Positions 18,716 through 27,929 are shown, counted from the stretch's first letter. The stretch: 64,000 nt of DNA from Bradyrhizobium sp. NAS80.1 (GCF_001908205.1 NZ_LGHL01000146.1:1-64000); one strand, 5' to 3'. Numbers and translations are program-made. Notes: generated by a model not told the origin, from the letters alone.

Positions 18716-19315
18716 ATGGCAATGATTCCAATGCAATCGACTTTCACCGCCTTCATCGGCCGGCGTCGGCTGGCCTCCGGCCCGGCCGGCGAGGTCGCGC
18801 TTGCCGTCAAGCGGGCCGGGCCGCGACCGGACGAGCCGATCATCATCTTCGACGACGGGACGGGCCGGTCGATCGATTTCGACCTGCGCGGCGAGGATCG
18901 CGAGGTGCTGGCACGGCTGGCAAAGCTTATGCCGCCGCCTGCGAGCGAGGTCGCCGAAGCACCGAGCGAGCCGCGCGGGCGCGGCCGGCCAAAACTCGGC
19001 GTCGTCGCGCGCGAGGTGACGCTGTTGCCCCGGCACTGGGAGTGGCTCAACGCGCAGCCGGGCGGCGCCTCGGTCGCGCTGCGAAAGCTGGTCGACGAGG
19101 CGCGGCGCGCAAGCGGCGACAAGGACCGCGAGCGGCAGGCGCGCGATGCGGCCTATCACTTCATGTCGACCATGGCGGGCAATCTACCGCAGTTCGAGGA
19201 AGCTTCGCGCGCGCTGTTCGCAGATGACCGGCGGCGCTTCACCGGACTGATCGCGGACTGGCCCGCCGACATCCGCGACCACATCGTCAAGCTCGCCTAC
19301 AGCGACCGCGCTTAG
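18716..19315 (+). CDS. DUF2239 family protein
   Basis: A 199-residue protein of the uncharacterised family DUF2239. Family features are FTAFIGRRRLASGPAGEVAL near the start, GRGRPKLGVVAREVTLLPRH in the middle, and the helical C-terminal part with QPGGASVALRKLVDEARR. The GRGRPK piece resembles an AT-hook, and the following segment resembles a DNA-binding or ribbon-helix element, so nucleic-acid binding is a possibility only. Several ATGs (18716, 18722, 18731) could start it. It probably shares its promoter with the MATE gene downstream. Confidence 0.85.
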   Translation: MAMIPMQSTFTAFIGRRRLASGPAGEVALAVKRAGPRPDEPIIIFDDGTGRSIDFDLRGEDREVLARLAKLMPPPASEVAEAPSEPRGRGRPKLGVVAREVTLLPRHWEWLNAQPGGASVALRKLVDEARRASGDKDRERQARDAAYHFMSTMAGNLPQFEEASRALFADDRRRFTGLIADWPADIRDHIVKLAYSDRA

Positions 19316-19404
19316 GCGCAGCACCTTCTCTCACCCCATCGACGGCCGGGCCACGCGTGCTTCGCGTGGCAACGGCTTTGCACGCCCTGATGAAAGGCCA
19401 CTCC

Positions 19405-20754
19405 ATGTCCGCCGCCAAGCCGCTCTGGCCCAATTTTCTGGGCTTCCTCGCACCGTTGATGCTGAGCAACGCGCTGCAATCGCTGTTCGGCACCGTCAGC
19501 AACGTCTATCTCGGCCAGATGATCGGCGTCGACGCGCTCGCTGCGGTCTCGGCGTTCTTCCCGGTGATGTTCTTCCTGTTCGCCTTCGTCATGGGCCTGA
19601 GCACCGGCGCCACCGTGCTGATCGGTCAGGCGTTTGGCGCGGGCGAGCACCGCAGGATCAAGATCGTCGTGGGCACGACACTAGCGGTCGGCCTATTGCT
19701 TTCGATATCGATTGCGCTGATCGGCGGACTGTTCAGCCGGCAATTGATGACGATGCTCGCCACGCCCGCGAACATTCTCGACCAGGCCAGCGCCTATGCC
19801 CGCATCATGCTGCTCACCATGCCGCTCGGTTTCGTCTTCCTGCTGATGACCGCGATGATCCGTGGTGTCGGCGACGCAGTGACGCCGCTGCTGGCGCTGA
19901 CGTTGTCGACTGCGATCGGTCTGGTCCTGACACCGATACTGGTTCTTGGCTCGTTCGGATTGCCTACCGCTGGCATCACGAGTCCAGCCTGGGCGGCCGC
20001 GATCGCCAACACGCTGACGCTGATCGCGTTGGCCGTCTATCTCCTGCGAAAGAAGCATGCGTTGGCACCGGACGCAGCGTTGCTGCGTCATCTGTGGCTT
20101 AACGGCAGCGTGCTCGGAAAGATCCTCAGCATTGGACTGCCGACTGCGATCGGCATGGTCGTGATGGCGATCGCCGAGCTCATGCTGCTCGGCCTCGTCA
20201 ACGGCTTTGGATCGGACGCCACGGCGGCCTACGGCGCCGTCAACCAGGTGATGGGCTACACGCAATTCACGGCGATGTCGATCTCGATCGCAGTCTCGAT
20301 CCTCGGCGCGCAGGCGGTTGGCAGCGGCGACAGGGCGAGGCTCGACGACATTGTGCGAACCGGCCTCGCGTTCAACCTCGTCCTGACCGGCGGGCTGGTC
20401 GCGCTGATCTACCTGGCGCCGCGCGCCGTGCTCGGCATCTTCATCACGGATGGCGCGGTGCTCGAACTGGCGAAAGAGCTGCTCTATATCGCCTTGTGGA
20501 GCTCGGTGCCGTTTGGCATGGCCACGGTGTTTTCAGGGGCGATGCGCGCCGGAGGCGTGGCACTGACACCGATGCTGCTCTCGATCTTCGCCATTGTCGC
20601 GATCGAGCTGCCGTCCGCTGTGATCCTGAGCCGAACGATCGGCCTGCAAGGCGTGTGGGCCGCCTATCCGATCGTGTTCTGCGCCATGTTCGTTTTGCAG
20701 ATGGGCTATTACCTCCTGGTGTGGCGCAAGCGGGCGATCCGGCGTCTGATCTGA
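19405..20754 (+). CDS. MATE family efflux transporter
   Basis: A 449-residue 12-helix antiporter of the multidrug and toxin extrusion family, exporting cationic drugs in exchange for Na+ or H+. It shows the duplicated MATE topology: PLMLSNALQSLFGTVSNVYL at the start of the first half, IGLPTAIGMVVMAIAELMLL at the start of the second, and FVMGLSTGATVLIGQAFGAG. The ATG at 19405 has AAAGG 8 bases upstream. The gap of 89 bp after DUF2239 allows cotranscription. The substrate is unknown. Confidence 0.93.
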   Translation: MSAAKPLWPNFLGFLAPLMLSNALQSLFGTVSNVYLGQMIGVDALAAVSAFFPVMFFLFAFVMGLSTGATVLIGQAFGAGEHRRIKIVVGTTLAVGLLLSISIALIGGLFSRQLMTMLATPANILDQASAYARIMLLTMPLGFVFLLMTAMIRGVGDAVTPLLALTLSTAIGLVLTPILVLGSFGLPTAGITSPAWAAAIANTLTLIALAVYLLRKKHALAPDAALLRHLWLNGSVLGKILSIGLPTAIGMVVMAIAELMLLGLVNGFGSDATAAYGAVNQVMGYTQFTAMSISIAVSILGAQAVGSGDRARLDDIVRTGLAFNLVLTGGLVALIYLAPRAVLGIFITDGAVLELAKELLYIALWSSVPFGMATVFSGAMRAGGVALTPMLLSIFAIVAIELPSAVILSRTIGLQGVWAAYPIVFCAMFVLQMGYYLLVWRKRAIRRLI

Positions 20755-20849
20755 CAGGATCATCAAAGTATTATGACCATCATTAAACGGTGGACCTGTG
20801 GCGCGCACTGCGCCACAATGCTGGAAAAGCGATGTCAGGGAGAACGATT

Positions 20850-21458
20850 TTGACCCGCACAGCCCCGCAATTCCTGTTCGATTTCGGCAGCCCGAACGCC
20901 TATCTCAGCCATCTTGCGATCCCGGCGATCGAACAGCGCATCGGCGTCAAGTTCGAATATGTGCCGATCCTGCTCGGCGGCATCTTCAAGGCGACCAACA
21001 ACAAGTCGCCGGCCGAGACGCTTGCCGGCATCAAGAACAAGCGCGAATTCCAGGCGGTCGAGACCGAGCGCTTCATCAAGCGTTTCAAGGTCCAGCCCTA
21101 CGTCTTCAATCCCAACTTCCCCGTCAACACGCTGAACCTGATGCGCGCGGCGATCGCGGCACAGCTCGAAGGCGTGTTCGAGAAATATGTGGAGGCCGCT
21201 TTCCACCACATGTGGCACGAGCCGAAGAAGATGGACGATCCCGAGGTCGCGGCAAAGGCGCTGGCCTCCTCCGGTCTCGATGCCCAAAAGCTGTTCGCCC
21301 GGGCCCAGGAGCCCGAGGTGAAGGGCAAGCTGATCAAGAATACCGAGGAGGCTGTTGCTCGCGGCGCGTTCGGCTCGCCGACCTTCTTCGTCGGCAACGA
21401 GATGTTCTTCGGCAAGGAGCAACTGCGCGAGGTCGAGGAGATGGTGCTGGGCAAATAA
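20850..21458 (+). CDS. DsbA-fold protein, 2-hydroxychromene-2-carboxylate isomerase family
   Basis: About 202 residues in a DsbA/kappa-GST fold. The start FLFDFGSPNAYLSHLAIPAI has the catalytic-position serine of the HCCA isomerase family instead of a CXXC. Later come NPNFPVNTLNLMRAA and the C-terminal GAFGSPTFFVGNEMFFGKEQL. Characterised relatives isomerise an intermediate of naphthalene degradation using glutathione; the real substrate here is unknown. I prefer a TTG start at 20850 because AGGGAG lies 7 bases before it. ATG at 20832 would add six residues. Confidence 0.87.
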   Translation: MTRTAPQFLFDFGSPNAYLSHLAIPAIEQRIGVKFEYVPILLGGIFKATNNKSPAETLAGIKNKREFQAVETERFIKRFKVQPYVFNPNFPVNTLNLMRAAIAAQLEGVFEKYVEAAFHHMWHEPKKMDDPEVAAKALASSGLDAQKLFARAQEPEVKGKLIKNTEEAVARGAFGSPTFFVGNEMFFGKEQLREVEEMVLGK

Positions 21459-21566
21459 TCCCGGCATGGCGGACATCGAATGTGATTGCGGTACCACTCC
21501 GGATTGCTTCGCATCATCGGCGATGACGATTATAAGTAGCCGCCAAGAGCAATAATGGAGCATCCC

Positions 21567-22490
21567 ATGCGTATCCTCGTGGTCGGCGCCGGCGCCATCG
21601 GCGGCTATTTTGGTGGCAGACTGTTGCAGGCTGGCCGCGACGTCACCTTTCTGGTCCGGCCGCGACGCGCCAGCGAGCTCGCGAGCGCCGGGCTCATCAT
21701 CAAGAGTCCGAATGGCGATGTGACCTTGAAGAATCCGCCGACTGTGCAGGCCGACGCGCTCAAGGACAGGTTCGACGTCGTGCTGCTCAGCTGCAAGGCG
21801 TTCGACCTCGATGACGCCATCAAGTCGTTCGCCGCGGCAGTCGGTCCGAACACGTCGATCATTCCGATGCTGAACGGCATGAAGCATCTCGACACGCTCG
21901 ACGACAAGTTCGGCAAGGAGCGCGTGCTCGGCGGCCTCTGCGCGATCGCCGCGACCTTGAACGACAAGCGCGAGGTGGTGCAGCTCCAGCCGATGCAGTC
22001 TCTGAATTACGGCGAGCGCGACGGCAAGCTGTCGGACAGGGTCAAGGCCATCGACGAAGCCTTCAAGAGCGGCATCAACGGCGCCGCCGCCAGCCAGAAC
22101 ATCATGCAGGACATGTGGGAGAAGTGGGTGTTCCTCTCCTCGCTCGCGGCCTCCACCAGCCTGATGCGTACCTCCGTCGGCAACATCCTCGCCGCTCCCG
22201 GCGGCAGGGATTTCCTGCTCGGCATGCTCGACGAGACCAGCGCGATCGCCACCGCGTCAGGCTACACGCCAGGCGGGCCGTTCTTCGAGCGGGTGAAGGG
22301 TAACCTCACCACCGAAGGATCGCCGATGACGGCGTCGATGTTCCGCGACATCAAGGCGGGCCTGCCGGTCGAGGCCGACCACGTGATCGGCGACCTGATC
22401 GCGCGCGGCGATGCCGCCAAGGTGCCCGTGCCGAAGCTGCGCATCGCCTACACGCATCTGAAGGCGTATGAGAAGCAGCGGGCGAGCTAA
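21567..22490 (+). CDS. panE: 2-dehydropantoate 2-reductase family (PanE/ApbA)
   Basis: A 307-residue NADPH-dependent ketopantoate reductase-like protein. The Rossmann motif ILVVGAGAIGGYFGGRLLQAG opens the chain (shown as VVGAGAIGGYFGGRL). LLSCKAFDLDDAI carries the conserved lysine, and EKWVFLSSLAAST with SMFRDIKAG belongs to the C-terminal helical domain. The reaction feeds pantothenate and CoA synthesis, though genomes of this group hold several paralogues, so the exact 2-keto acid is uncertain. The ATG at 21567 has TGGAG 8 bases upstream; ATG at 21555 has none. Confidence 0.85.
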   Translation: MRILVVGAGAIGGYFGGRLLQAGRDVTFLVRPRRASELASAGLIIKSPNGDVTLKNPPTVQADALKDRFDVVLLSCKAFDLDDAIKSFAAAVGPNTSIIPMLNGMKHLDTLDDKFGKERVLGGLCAIAATLNDKREVVQLQPMQSLNYGERDGKLSDRVKAIDEAFKSGINGAAASQNIMQDMWEKWVFLSSLAASTSLMRTSVGNILAAPGGRDFLLGMLDETSAIATASGYTPGGPFFERVKGNLTTEGSPMTASMFRDIKAGLPVEADHVIGDLIARGDAAKVPVPKLRIAYTHLKAYEKQRAS

Positions 22491-22503
22491 CCCCACATTC
22501 CGC

Positions 22504-22684
22504 TGTCGTCCCGGACAAGCGCAGCGAAGCGGAGCGCTGATTCGGGCCCCCTGCGCGAGCGCTTGCGCTCGTCGTGCTGACCACAGGGAGTGGTTGTGAT
22601 ACGAGCGGGTGGCCCCGAGTCTTCGTCAAACTCGATCCTGTGGCTATGGGTCCCGGGCTCGCGCTTCGCGCGCCCCGGGACGAC
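22504..22684. repeat. Dispersed palindromic repeat, family B copy 1
   Basis: The ends GTCGTCCCGGACAAGCGCAG and CGCGCCCCGGGACGAC form an imperfect inverted pair enclosing about 150 bases. Shared internal words with the copies at 32601 and 49592 include GGTTGTG, GAGTCTTCGTC or its variants, and TATGGGTCCCGG. It follows the PanE-type gene. Confidence 0.65.
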
Positions 22685-22713
22685 AGAGGCGATTGCCTCT
22701 TGCGGTCCCGCCG

Positions 22714-22794
22714 CTACTGCAAATGCGCCAGATAGTGCGCGACCGCAGTAATCTCTTCCTCACTCATCCCGTAGGCGACAGCAATCGCTGCAAC
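22714..22794 (-). pseudogene. Remnant of a c-type cytochrome C-terminus
   Basis: Twenty-six codons and a stop on the minus strand read VAAIAVAYGMSEEEITAVAH then YLAHLQ. This resembles the last helix of a small class I cytochrome c (the MSDEEI..V..YL..L pattern). A stop codon lies in frame immediately upstream and no CXXCH motif is near, so only a tail survives. It is flanked by repeat B1 and a short dispersed sequence. Confidence 0.5.
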
Positions 22795-22853
22795 GCGAAA
22801 TCAGATGGCGTGCGGCTGATTTGCGGGCAGCAAGAGGGTGGCCGCACAAAATT

Positions 22854-22878
22854 CGCGAAAACAACCCCATGCAAAGTA
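22854..22878. repeat. 25-base dispersed sequence, copy 1
   Basis: The 25 bases from CGCGAAAACAAC to ATGCAAAGTA are repeated without a mismatch at 62723-62747, in the same orientation. Both copies lie in gene-free DNA. The rest of 22879-22955 shows nothing recognisable. Confidence 0.65.
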
Positions 22879-22955
22879 AAACGGCTCAGACCATTTTGCT
22901 CCCGGTGACACCGGACAGACATTTGACGCGTCGAGCAAAACAGCAATCGCGGCGA

Positions 22956-23942
22956 TTAAGAGACGATAGGATAAGGCCCGCCGTCGAACACCGTGTCATG
23001 ATAGCCCTTCGATCCAATCTCGCGCGCCAGCGCGCTGCGGAAATCCTGCCCCGCGCGAAGGCTATGCAGCACATGCGCGAAATCGAATTCTGGCCGCCAG
23101 CCAAGCTCGCGCCGCGCACGATCGTTGACATAGACGCGGTCGATCTCGGGGAATAGCCGCCAGCCGCGCGCCGCATAGAGCTGCGCACAATCCGGATAGA
23201 GCTCGCGCACGACACTGGCCGCGTCGCGCGCGAGCGCCGCGAGATGGCGTGGCTCGAACGGGCTCGTCGCAGAGACGATGTAGCGACCGAAACCGATCTT
23301 CGGTGCACGCTCGACGGCAAGCAGATGGGCGCTCACCGCGTCCGCTATATCCAGCCGGCGATAGAGCAGCTCGTTGGCCTGCGCGTTCTCGAGCGCGTAA
23401 GCCGACCGCATCGCCGGATCGTCGTCGTCCTCCGGAAAGAAGCGCGAGGTCCTCAGGATGAGAACCGGCAGCCCGCGCTCACGAAAGAACAGCTCGCACA
23501 CGCTCTCAGCCATCAGCTTGGACGTGCCATAGATGTTTTTGGGCACCGGAGGCAGATCCTCGGTCACCCACACCGCCGCCTGTCCAGCCTCGGGTCTGAG
23601 CTGCGAACCGAAGGCGCTGGTGGTGCTGGTGAAGACGAAGCTGTGCACTCCGGCGGCCAAGGCGGCCTCGAGCAGGTTCAGTGTGCCGGTGACGTTGGTG
23701 TCGACAAATTCCTGCCTCGTGTGGGTCGCCACATGCGGCTTGTGCAGCGTCGCGGTATGGATCACGGCGGTGACGCCTGCCATCTGGCGCCGCACGAAGT
23801 CCGGGTCGACGATCGAGCCGACTGCATCGGTCCAGGCTGATTTCTTCAAATCAACCCCATGCACACGTGAACCACGCGCACGGAGCGTCCGGAGAATGGC
23901 CTCGCCGAGGTGGCCCGCGCTGCCGGTGACCAGAATTGTCAT
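22956..23942 (-). CDS. NAD-dependent epimerase/dehydratase family protein
   Basis: A 328-residue extended SDR protein. The cofactor motif is MTILVTGSAGHLGEAILRTL at the N-terminus. The catalytic Tyr/Lys appear in IYGTSKLMAESVCE, and TSTTSAFGSQL gives the serine/threonine. Relatives act on nucleotide sugars or other hydroxy substrates; which one cannot be told. I chose the ATG at 23942 so that the Rossmann strand follows directly. It has no operon partners, with tRNA-Gly upstream and a gene-poor repeat region downstream. Confidence 0.87.
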   Translation of the reverse strand: MTILVTGSAGHLGEAILRTLRARGSRVHGVDLKKSAWTDAVGSIVDPDFVRRQMAGVTAVIHTATLHKPHVATHTRQEFVDTNVTGTLNLLEAALAAGVHSFVFTSTTSAFGSQLRPEAGQAAVWVTEDLPPVPKNIYGTSKLMAESVCELFFRERGLPVLILRTSRFFPEDDDDPAMRSAYALENAQANELLYRRLDIADAVSAHLLAVERAPKIGFGRYIVSATSPFEPRHLAALARDAASVVRELYPDCAQLYAARGWRLFPEIDRVYVNDRARRELGWRPEFDFAHVLHSLRAGQDFRSALAREIGSKGYHDTVFDGGPYPIVS

Positions 23943-24018
23943 TTGAGAACCAATACAGCCGCCAGCGGCGTGGAAAACCACGGCTCAATCCGGTTTGGCT
24001 GGATGCTCTGGGGAAAAT

Positions 24019-24093
<75 letters not shown>

Positions 24094-24366
24094 ATCCTGT
24101 GTCGGTCGCGTGTCGCGCCGGCAACGGCTGTCGTATGCCAAAAGCGGACGGTGAATGCAACAGCTACTGACGTTATAGATTCGGTTTCTAGGCCCCATAT
24201 GGACCCCGATTCCAATCAAATCGGCCGAAAACGCCCTGGAACTGCCGAATCGACGCCGGTGGATTGAAATTCGGCCGTCCCGGCCCAATTTAGGGCCGAC
24301 ATCACAGCATATGAATTGGCGACGTGCTAAAGAGCCGCCATTCCAGACATCATACGAGGGGATCCC

Positions 24367-25290
24367 GTGACGATCATCGACCAGGGTAACGGAGCGGCTG
24401 GCCCGGCTGCGGCCGATCTGATCAAGGACACTACCACCCAGGGCTTCGTGAAGGATGTCATCGAGGAATCGAAGCGCCAGCCGGTGCTGATCGACTTCTG
24501 GGCTGAGTGGTGCGGGCCCTGCAAGCAGCTGACCCCCGTCCTGGAAAAGGCGGTCAAGGCCGCCAAGGGCAAGGTCAAGCTGGTCAAGATGAACATCGAC
24601 CAGCACCCGGCGATCCCGGGCCAGATGGGCATCCAGTCGATCCCGGCCGTGATCGCCTTCGTCAACGGCCAGCCGGCCGACGGCTTCATGGGCGCGGTGC
24701 CGGAGAGCCAGGTCAACACCTTCATCGAGCGGCTGACCAAGGGCGTCACCGCACCGGGCGAGGTCAATGTCGCCGAGATCGTGCAGGAAGCCGACGGCGT
24801 GCTCGCCGAGGGTGACGCCGCGGCGGCCGCGCAGATCTACGCCGAGGCGCTGCAGCATGATTCGACCAACATCGCGGCCCTTGCCGGGCTGGCGAAGTGC
24901 TACGCCGTCTCCGGCGCAATGGAGCAGGCCAAGCAGACGCTCGCCATGGTGCCGGAGTCCAAGCGCAACGACCCCGCCGTGAAGGCGGTGCAGGCCACGA
25001 TTGATCTCGCCGAGCAGGCGGAGTCGCTGGGACCGGTCGCCGAGCTGGAGCAGAAGGTCGCCGCAAACCCGCTCGATCATCAGGCCCGCTTCGACCTTGC
25101 GACCGCGCTCAACGCCCAAGGCAACCGGGCGGCCGCCACCGAGCAGCTGCTCGCGATCGTCAAGCGCGACCGCAAATGGAACGACGACGGCGCCCGCAAG
25201 CAGCTGGTGCAGTTCTTCGAGGCCTGGGGCGGCACGGATGATGCAACGGTCGAGGGACGAAAGCGCCTGTCGACGATCCTGTTTTCCTGA
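24367..25290 (+). CDS. Thioredoxin-TPR protein (CnoX-like chaperedoxin)
   Basis: A 307-residue cytosolic protein. It has an N-terminal thioredoxin domain (about 20-125) with active site WCGPC (C49, C52), and a C-terminal helical region of TPR-like repeats (about 135-300). This is the layout of E. coli CnoX/YbbN, a holdase working with GroEL. Unlike the E. coli protein it keeps both redox cysteines, as in Caulobacter CnoX. The start is a GTG at 24367, eight codons before the conserved region. A LON-domain gene follows after 108 bp with a repeat between. Confidence 0.9.
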   Translation: MTIIDQGNGAAGPAAADLIKDTTTQGFVKDVIEESKRQPVLIDFWAEWCGPCKQLTPVLEKAVKAAKGKVKLVKMNIDQHPAIPGQMGIQSIPAVIAFVNGQPADGFMGAVPESQVNTFIERLTKGVTAPGEVNVAEIVQEADGVLAEGDAAAAAQIYAEALQHDSTNIAALAGLAKCYAVSGAMEQAKQTLAMVPESKRNDPAVKAVQATIDLAEQAESLGPVAELEQKVAANPLDHQARFDLATALNAQGNRAAATEQLLAIVKRDRKWNDDGARKQLVQFFEAWGGTDDATVEGRKRLSTILFS

Positions 25291-25306
25291 GGCGCGGTTT
25301 TTGATG

Positions 25307-25376
25307 GAGCATGATCTTGCCGGAAAACCGTTGCACACTTTGCGCTAACGCGGTCCTGCGGATCCAGATCATGTTC
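25307..25376. repeat. Short dispersed palindrome (GAGCATGATCT type)
   Basis: GAGCATGATCT (25307-25317) and AGATCATGTTC (25366-25376) form inverted arms around about 48 bases that include GGAAAACCG. Elements of this type are common between Bradyrhizobium genes (from memory). This one lies between the thioredoxin and LON-domain genes. Confidence 0.5.
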
Positions 25377-25398
25377 TAACGCCTTTAGCGGGGACCAG

Positions 25399-26076
25399 AT
25401 GCCGATCAACATCGAATATCGCGGGCCCGCCGACCTTCCGGAGATCATTCCGGTGTTTCCGCTGCCGGGCGCGCTGCTGCTGCCCCGCGGCCAGATGCCG
25501 CTCAACATCTTCGAGGCGCGCTATCTTGCGATGGTCGACGACGCCTTGCGCGACGGCCATCGCCTGATCGGCATGATCCAGCCCGACGTGGCGCATTCGC
25601 CGAAGAACACCAACAAGCCGGTGCTGTTCCGCGTCGGCTGCGTCGGACGCATCACCCAACTCGCCGAATCCGGTGACGGCCGCTACATCCTCGAGCTCAC
25701 CGGCGTCTCGCGCTTCAGGGTGGTCGAGGAGCTCGAAGTCCTGACTGCCTACCGGCAGTGCAAGGTCGACTTCTCCGCCTTCGTCGACGACTTCACCGCG
25801 CGCATGGGCGAGGACGAGGTCGATCGCGAGGCGCTGCTCTCGGTGCTGGCGGACTTTTTGAAGGCCAACAACCTCAAGGTCGACTGGGAAGGCGTCGAAG
25901 CCGCCCCTAATGAAGCGCTCGTCAACGCGCTGGCGATGATGTCGCCCTATGGCCCCGCGGAGAAGCAGGCCATGCTGGAGGCGCCGGATTTGAAGACCCG
26001 CGCCGAGATCTTGATCGCGGTGACCGAGATGGACCTCGCCAAGAAGCGCACCAGCGGCGATCCGCCGCTGCAATAG
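25399..26076 (+). CDS. LON peptidase substrate-binding domain protein
   Basis: A 225-residue protein made of the Lon N-terminal (PUA-like) domain alone, without the ATPase and protease parts. The family pattern is visible in IPVFPLPGALLLPRGQMPLN, IFEARYLAMVDDALRD and GCVGRITQLAESGDGRY. Stand-alone LON-domain proteins are conserved in Rhizobiales downstream of the CnoX-like thioredoxin. A role in protein quality control is inferred from that pairing; no activity is known. Confidence 0.9.
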   Translation: MPINIEYRGPADLPEIIPVFPLPGALLLPRGQMPLNIFEARYLAMVDDALRDGHRLIGMIQPDVAHSPKNTNKPVLFRVGCVGRITQLAESGDGRYILELTGVSRFRVVEELEVLTAYRQCKVDFSAFVDDFTARMGEDEVDREALLSVLADFLKANNLKVDWEGVEAAPNEALVNALAMMSPYGPAEKQAMLEAPDLKTRAEILIAVTEMDLAKKRTSGDPPLQ

Positions 26077-26093
26077 CACGAGCCTGCGGGACG

Positions 26094-26513
26094 CTACCGT
26101 GGCTCCCGTCGACCTAGCCAGATATGAAGCGGAAGCATCAGGGCCAGCGAGAATCCGACGCCCAGGTGGATCCAGCTCATCCAGGGCCGTACCGCTTCCG
26201 ATCCCAGGTAGTAGAGCCCGAACGCGGTCGCGATCAGCACGGCATTGAACGACCCCATGATCGATCCGGAGACGAGATTCCTGCCGCTCCGCCACGATCG
26301 CAGCAAGTGCATCGGAATGAGGGCGCCAAGCAGCAATAGCGCCAGCATTGCGACACCGCCATGGATCATCAGCGCGTTGGCGGCGATTTGCTGCCATATC
26401 TCGTCGCCGGCAAGGTCCTTCTGCCAGTCGGCCACGAGCCAAGCAGCGCCGGTCAGAATGAGCGCCGCGAACGCCGCGTAGAGCGAGTAGCGAAATGATG
26501 TTCTAAGCCGCAA
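26094..26513 (-). CDS. Small four-helix membrane protein, DUF4405-like
   Basis: A 139-residue protein with four hydrophobic helices. Histidines lie in or near them: NALMIHGGVAMLALLLLGAL, LIPMHLL, SWIHLGVGFSLALMLPLHIW. The pattern fits a small b-type-heme membrane domain of the cytochrome b561/ferric-reductase kind. No ATG is available after the apbE stop; a TTG at 26513 overlaps the apbE end by 11 bases and starts exactly at the conserved region. An ATG at 26552 would overlap by 50. The overlap means tight coupling to apbE and suggests it is the membrane electron donor for the flavoprotein. The family name is tentative. Confidence 0.75.
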   Translation of the reverse strand: MRLRTSFRYSLYAAFAALILTGAAWLVADWQKDLAGDEIWQQIAANALMIHGGVAMLALLLLGALIPMHLLRSWRSGRNLVSGSIMGSFNAVLIATAFGLYYLGSEAVRPWMSWIHLGVGFSLALMLPLHIWLGRREPR

Positions 26514-27414
26514 GGTGCACCGCGTGATGCCAGTCGGAGGTGATCTGAACATCGCCGTCGGCCGAGATCAGCAATGCGCCGGCCTGGTAATATTTGAGCA
26601 GTTGGCCCGCATCGGTCCCGGAGATCATGACGATCTTGGTCAAGGCGTCGGCAATCATGCAGGAGGGCGCGCGAATCGTGACGCCGTCGATCAGCCTTGC
26701 CGGCCTCTGAGTTCTGGGATCAATCACCGCCGAACAACCCGGCTCACTGCTGTCGAACAACTCGACGCGACGCGCCGTTGAGGCCAGCGCTTCGTCGGCC
26801 ACGTCGATGCGGCAGATCGATTGGCCTGGGTCGCGAGGATCGCGGACGTGAACTGCGCGCGGCTCCGCGCCAAAGGCCCGAAGGTCGCCGCCCGCATTCA
26901 CCATGCCGCCTGGAACGCCAAAATCGCGCAGCGCGGCCACCGCTCGATCGACAGCGAAGCCCTTCGCTATGCCACCAAGGTCAATCGTGACATCGGCCGA
27001 TCGAAAGTGGGCCGTGTGGTCCGGAAGCAGCTCAATCGCGTCGGCAAAGCCCGCAATCGGCGCCGACGCAGGCTTATCCTTCACGAGCGGCAGCAACCCC
27101 ATCGTCTGCAACGCCGGTGCGATCGTGATATCAAAAAGCCCCCCGGAGCGGCGATGCAGCTCAACGGCGGTCTCGAGCACCTCGAACGTCCATGCATGAA
27201 CGCTCAAGGGGCGAATGCCGGCTTCGCGGTTAAGCCGACTGACGTCGCTGTCCGGCTCATGAAAGCTCATCAGCCGATGCACCTGCGCAATGGCATCGAA
27301 TGCGGCGTCGATGGCGCCGTCCATGTCGGGTCTGCGAGCGCCCGCAACCTCGATCTCCACGAAGGTGCCGAGCAGCGGCCTTGCGCGACGGATGCTATCG
27401 GAGGCGATTGCCAT
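26503..27414 (-). CDS. apbE: FAD:protein FMN transferase
   Basis: A 303-residue ApbE protein that transfers FMN from FAD to a Thr/Ser of target flavoproteins, normally in the periplasm. Motifs are RARPLLGTFVEIEV, GGLFDITIAPAL, VTIDLGGIAKGFAVDRA, and GGMVNAGGDLRAFG with the FAD site. The C-terminal metal-site region is SCMIADALTKI. The chain starts MAIASDSIRRARP without a clear signal peptide or lipobox, so export is uncertain. Its start overlaps the end of the upstream FMN-binding gene by 20 bases, which makes that protein the obvious target. Confidence 0.94.
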   Translation of the reverse strand: MAIASDSIRRARPLLGTFVEIEVAGARRPDMDGAIDAAFDAIAQVHRLMSFHEPDSDVSRLNREAGIRPLSVHAWTFEVLETAVELHRRSGGLFDITIAPALQTMGLLPLVKDKPASAPIAGFADAIELLPDHTAHFRSADVTIDLGGIAKGFAVDRAVAALRDFGVPGGMVNAGGDLRAFGAEPRAVHVRDPRDPGQSICRIDVADEALASTARRVELFDSSEPGCSAVIDPRTQRPARLIDGVTIRAPSCMIADALTKIVMISGTDAGQLLKYYQAGALLISADGDVQITSDWHHAVHLAA

Positions 27415-27871
27415 AAGCTGCCAATATTCTTCTCACGCCTTCGGTGACATGGGTCGACGATAGCGTCGCCCCCGCGATGTTCCTGATATCGCCGTTGATC
27501 TTGAGCGCACTACCGCTCGTCTTGCCGACGAACTGTGCGAGCCAGCTCGGGCTCCTGATTTCGCCGCCATAGGATTCCCGATATTCCAGGATCTCGATTT
27601 TATGGACGGCACCCGCCGGGGTCAGCGCCACCGCGTAGTCGATGAAGAGGTGCTTGCCGACGACCCGGTCGAAGACGAAGAAGCCGACAGCCTTGCCGCC
27701 GGCCTCGGCCTTCCAGACGCGGCCCGCCTGAACTTCGGAAAAATGTGTCGCGGACGGAAATGCCTCCTTCTGCGCTTCCTCAATCGACAGATACCGGACG
27801 GCATAGGCGGGAGAGGTGGCAGACAAGATCGCCGCAGCCGGCGCGGTGTATCGAACCCAATTCATAGTCAC
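27395..27871 (-). CDS. Secreted FMN-binding domain protein
   Basis: About 158 residues: a signal peptide (residues 1-24, ending SPAYA-VRY) and one FMN-binding domain as in NqrC/RnfG. The attachment motif reads AGATLSS (133-139), matching the (S/T)GATx(S/T) consensus. By alignment with NqrC the acceptor would be S138, a serine where threonine is usual. EILEYRESYGGEI and LAQFVGKTSG are also typical. The start could be the GTG at 27871 or the ATG at 27865, which follows GAGGTG. Location between porin and apbE points to a periplasmic one-flavin electron carrier. Confidence 0.9.
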   Translation of the reverse strand: MTMNWVRYTAPAAAILSATSPAYAVRYLSIEEAQKEAFPSATHFSEVQAGRVWKAEAGGKAVGFFVFDRVVGKHLFIDYAVALTPAGAVHKIEILEYRESYGGEIRSPSWLAQFVGKTSGSALKINGDIRNIAGATLSSTHVTEGVRRILAAYGNRLR

Positions 27872-27929
27872 CTCGCTCCTGGCCCTCTCATCAGGCCTCG
27901 CAACATTGTCCCAAGCGACCCTGTCGGCA

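Noticed and set aside
22764..22946. Minus-strand open frame of 60 codons over a dispersed repeat
   Set aside because: It runs through the 25-base repeat, has no start signal or family, and conflicts with the cytochrome remnant frame.
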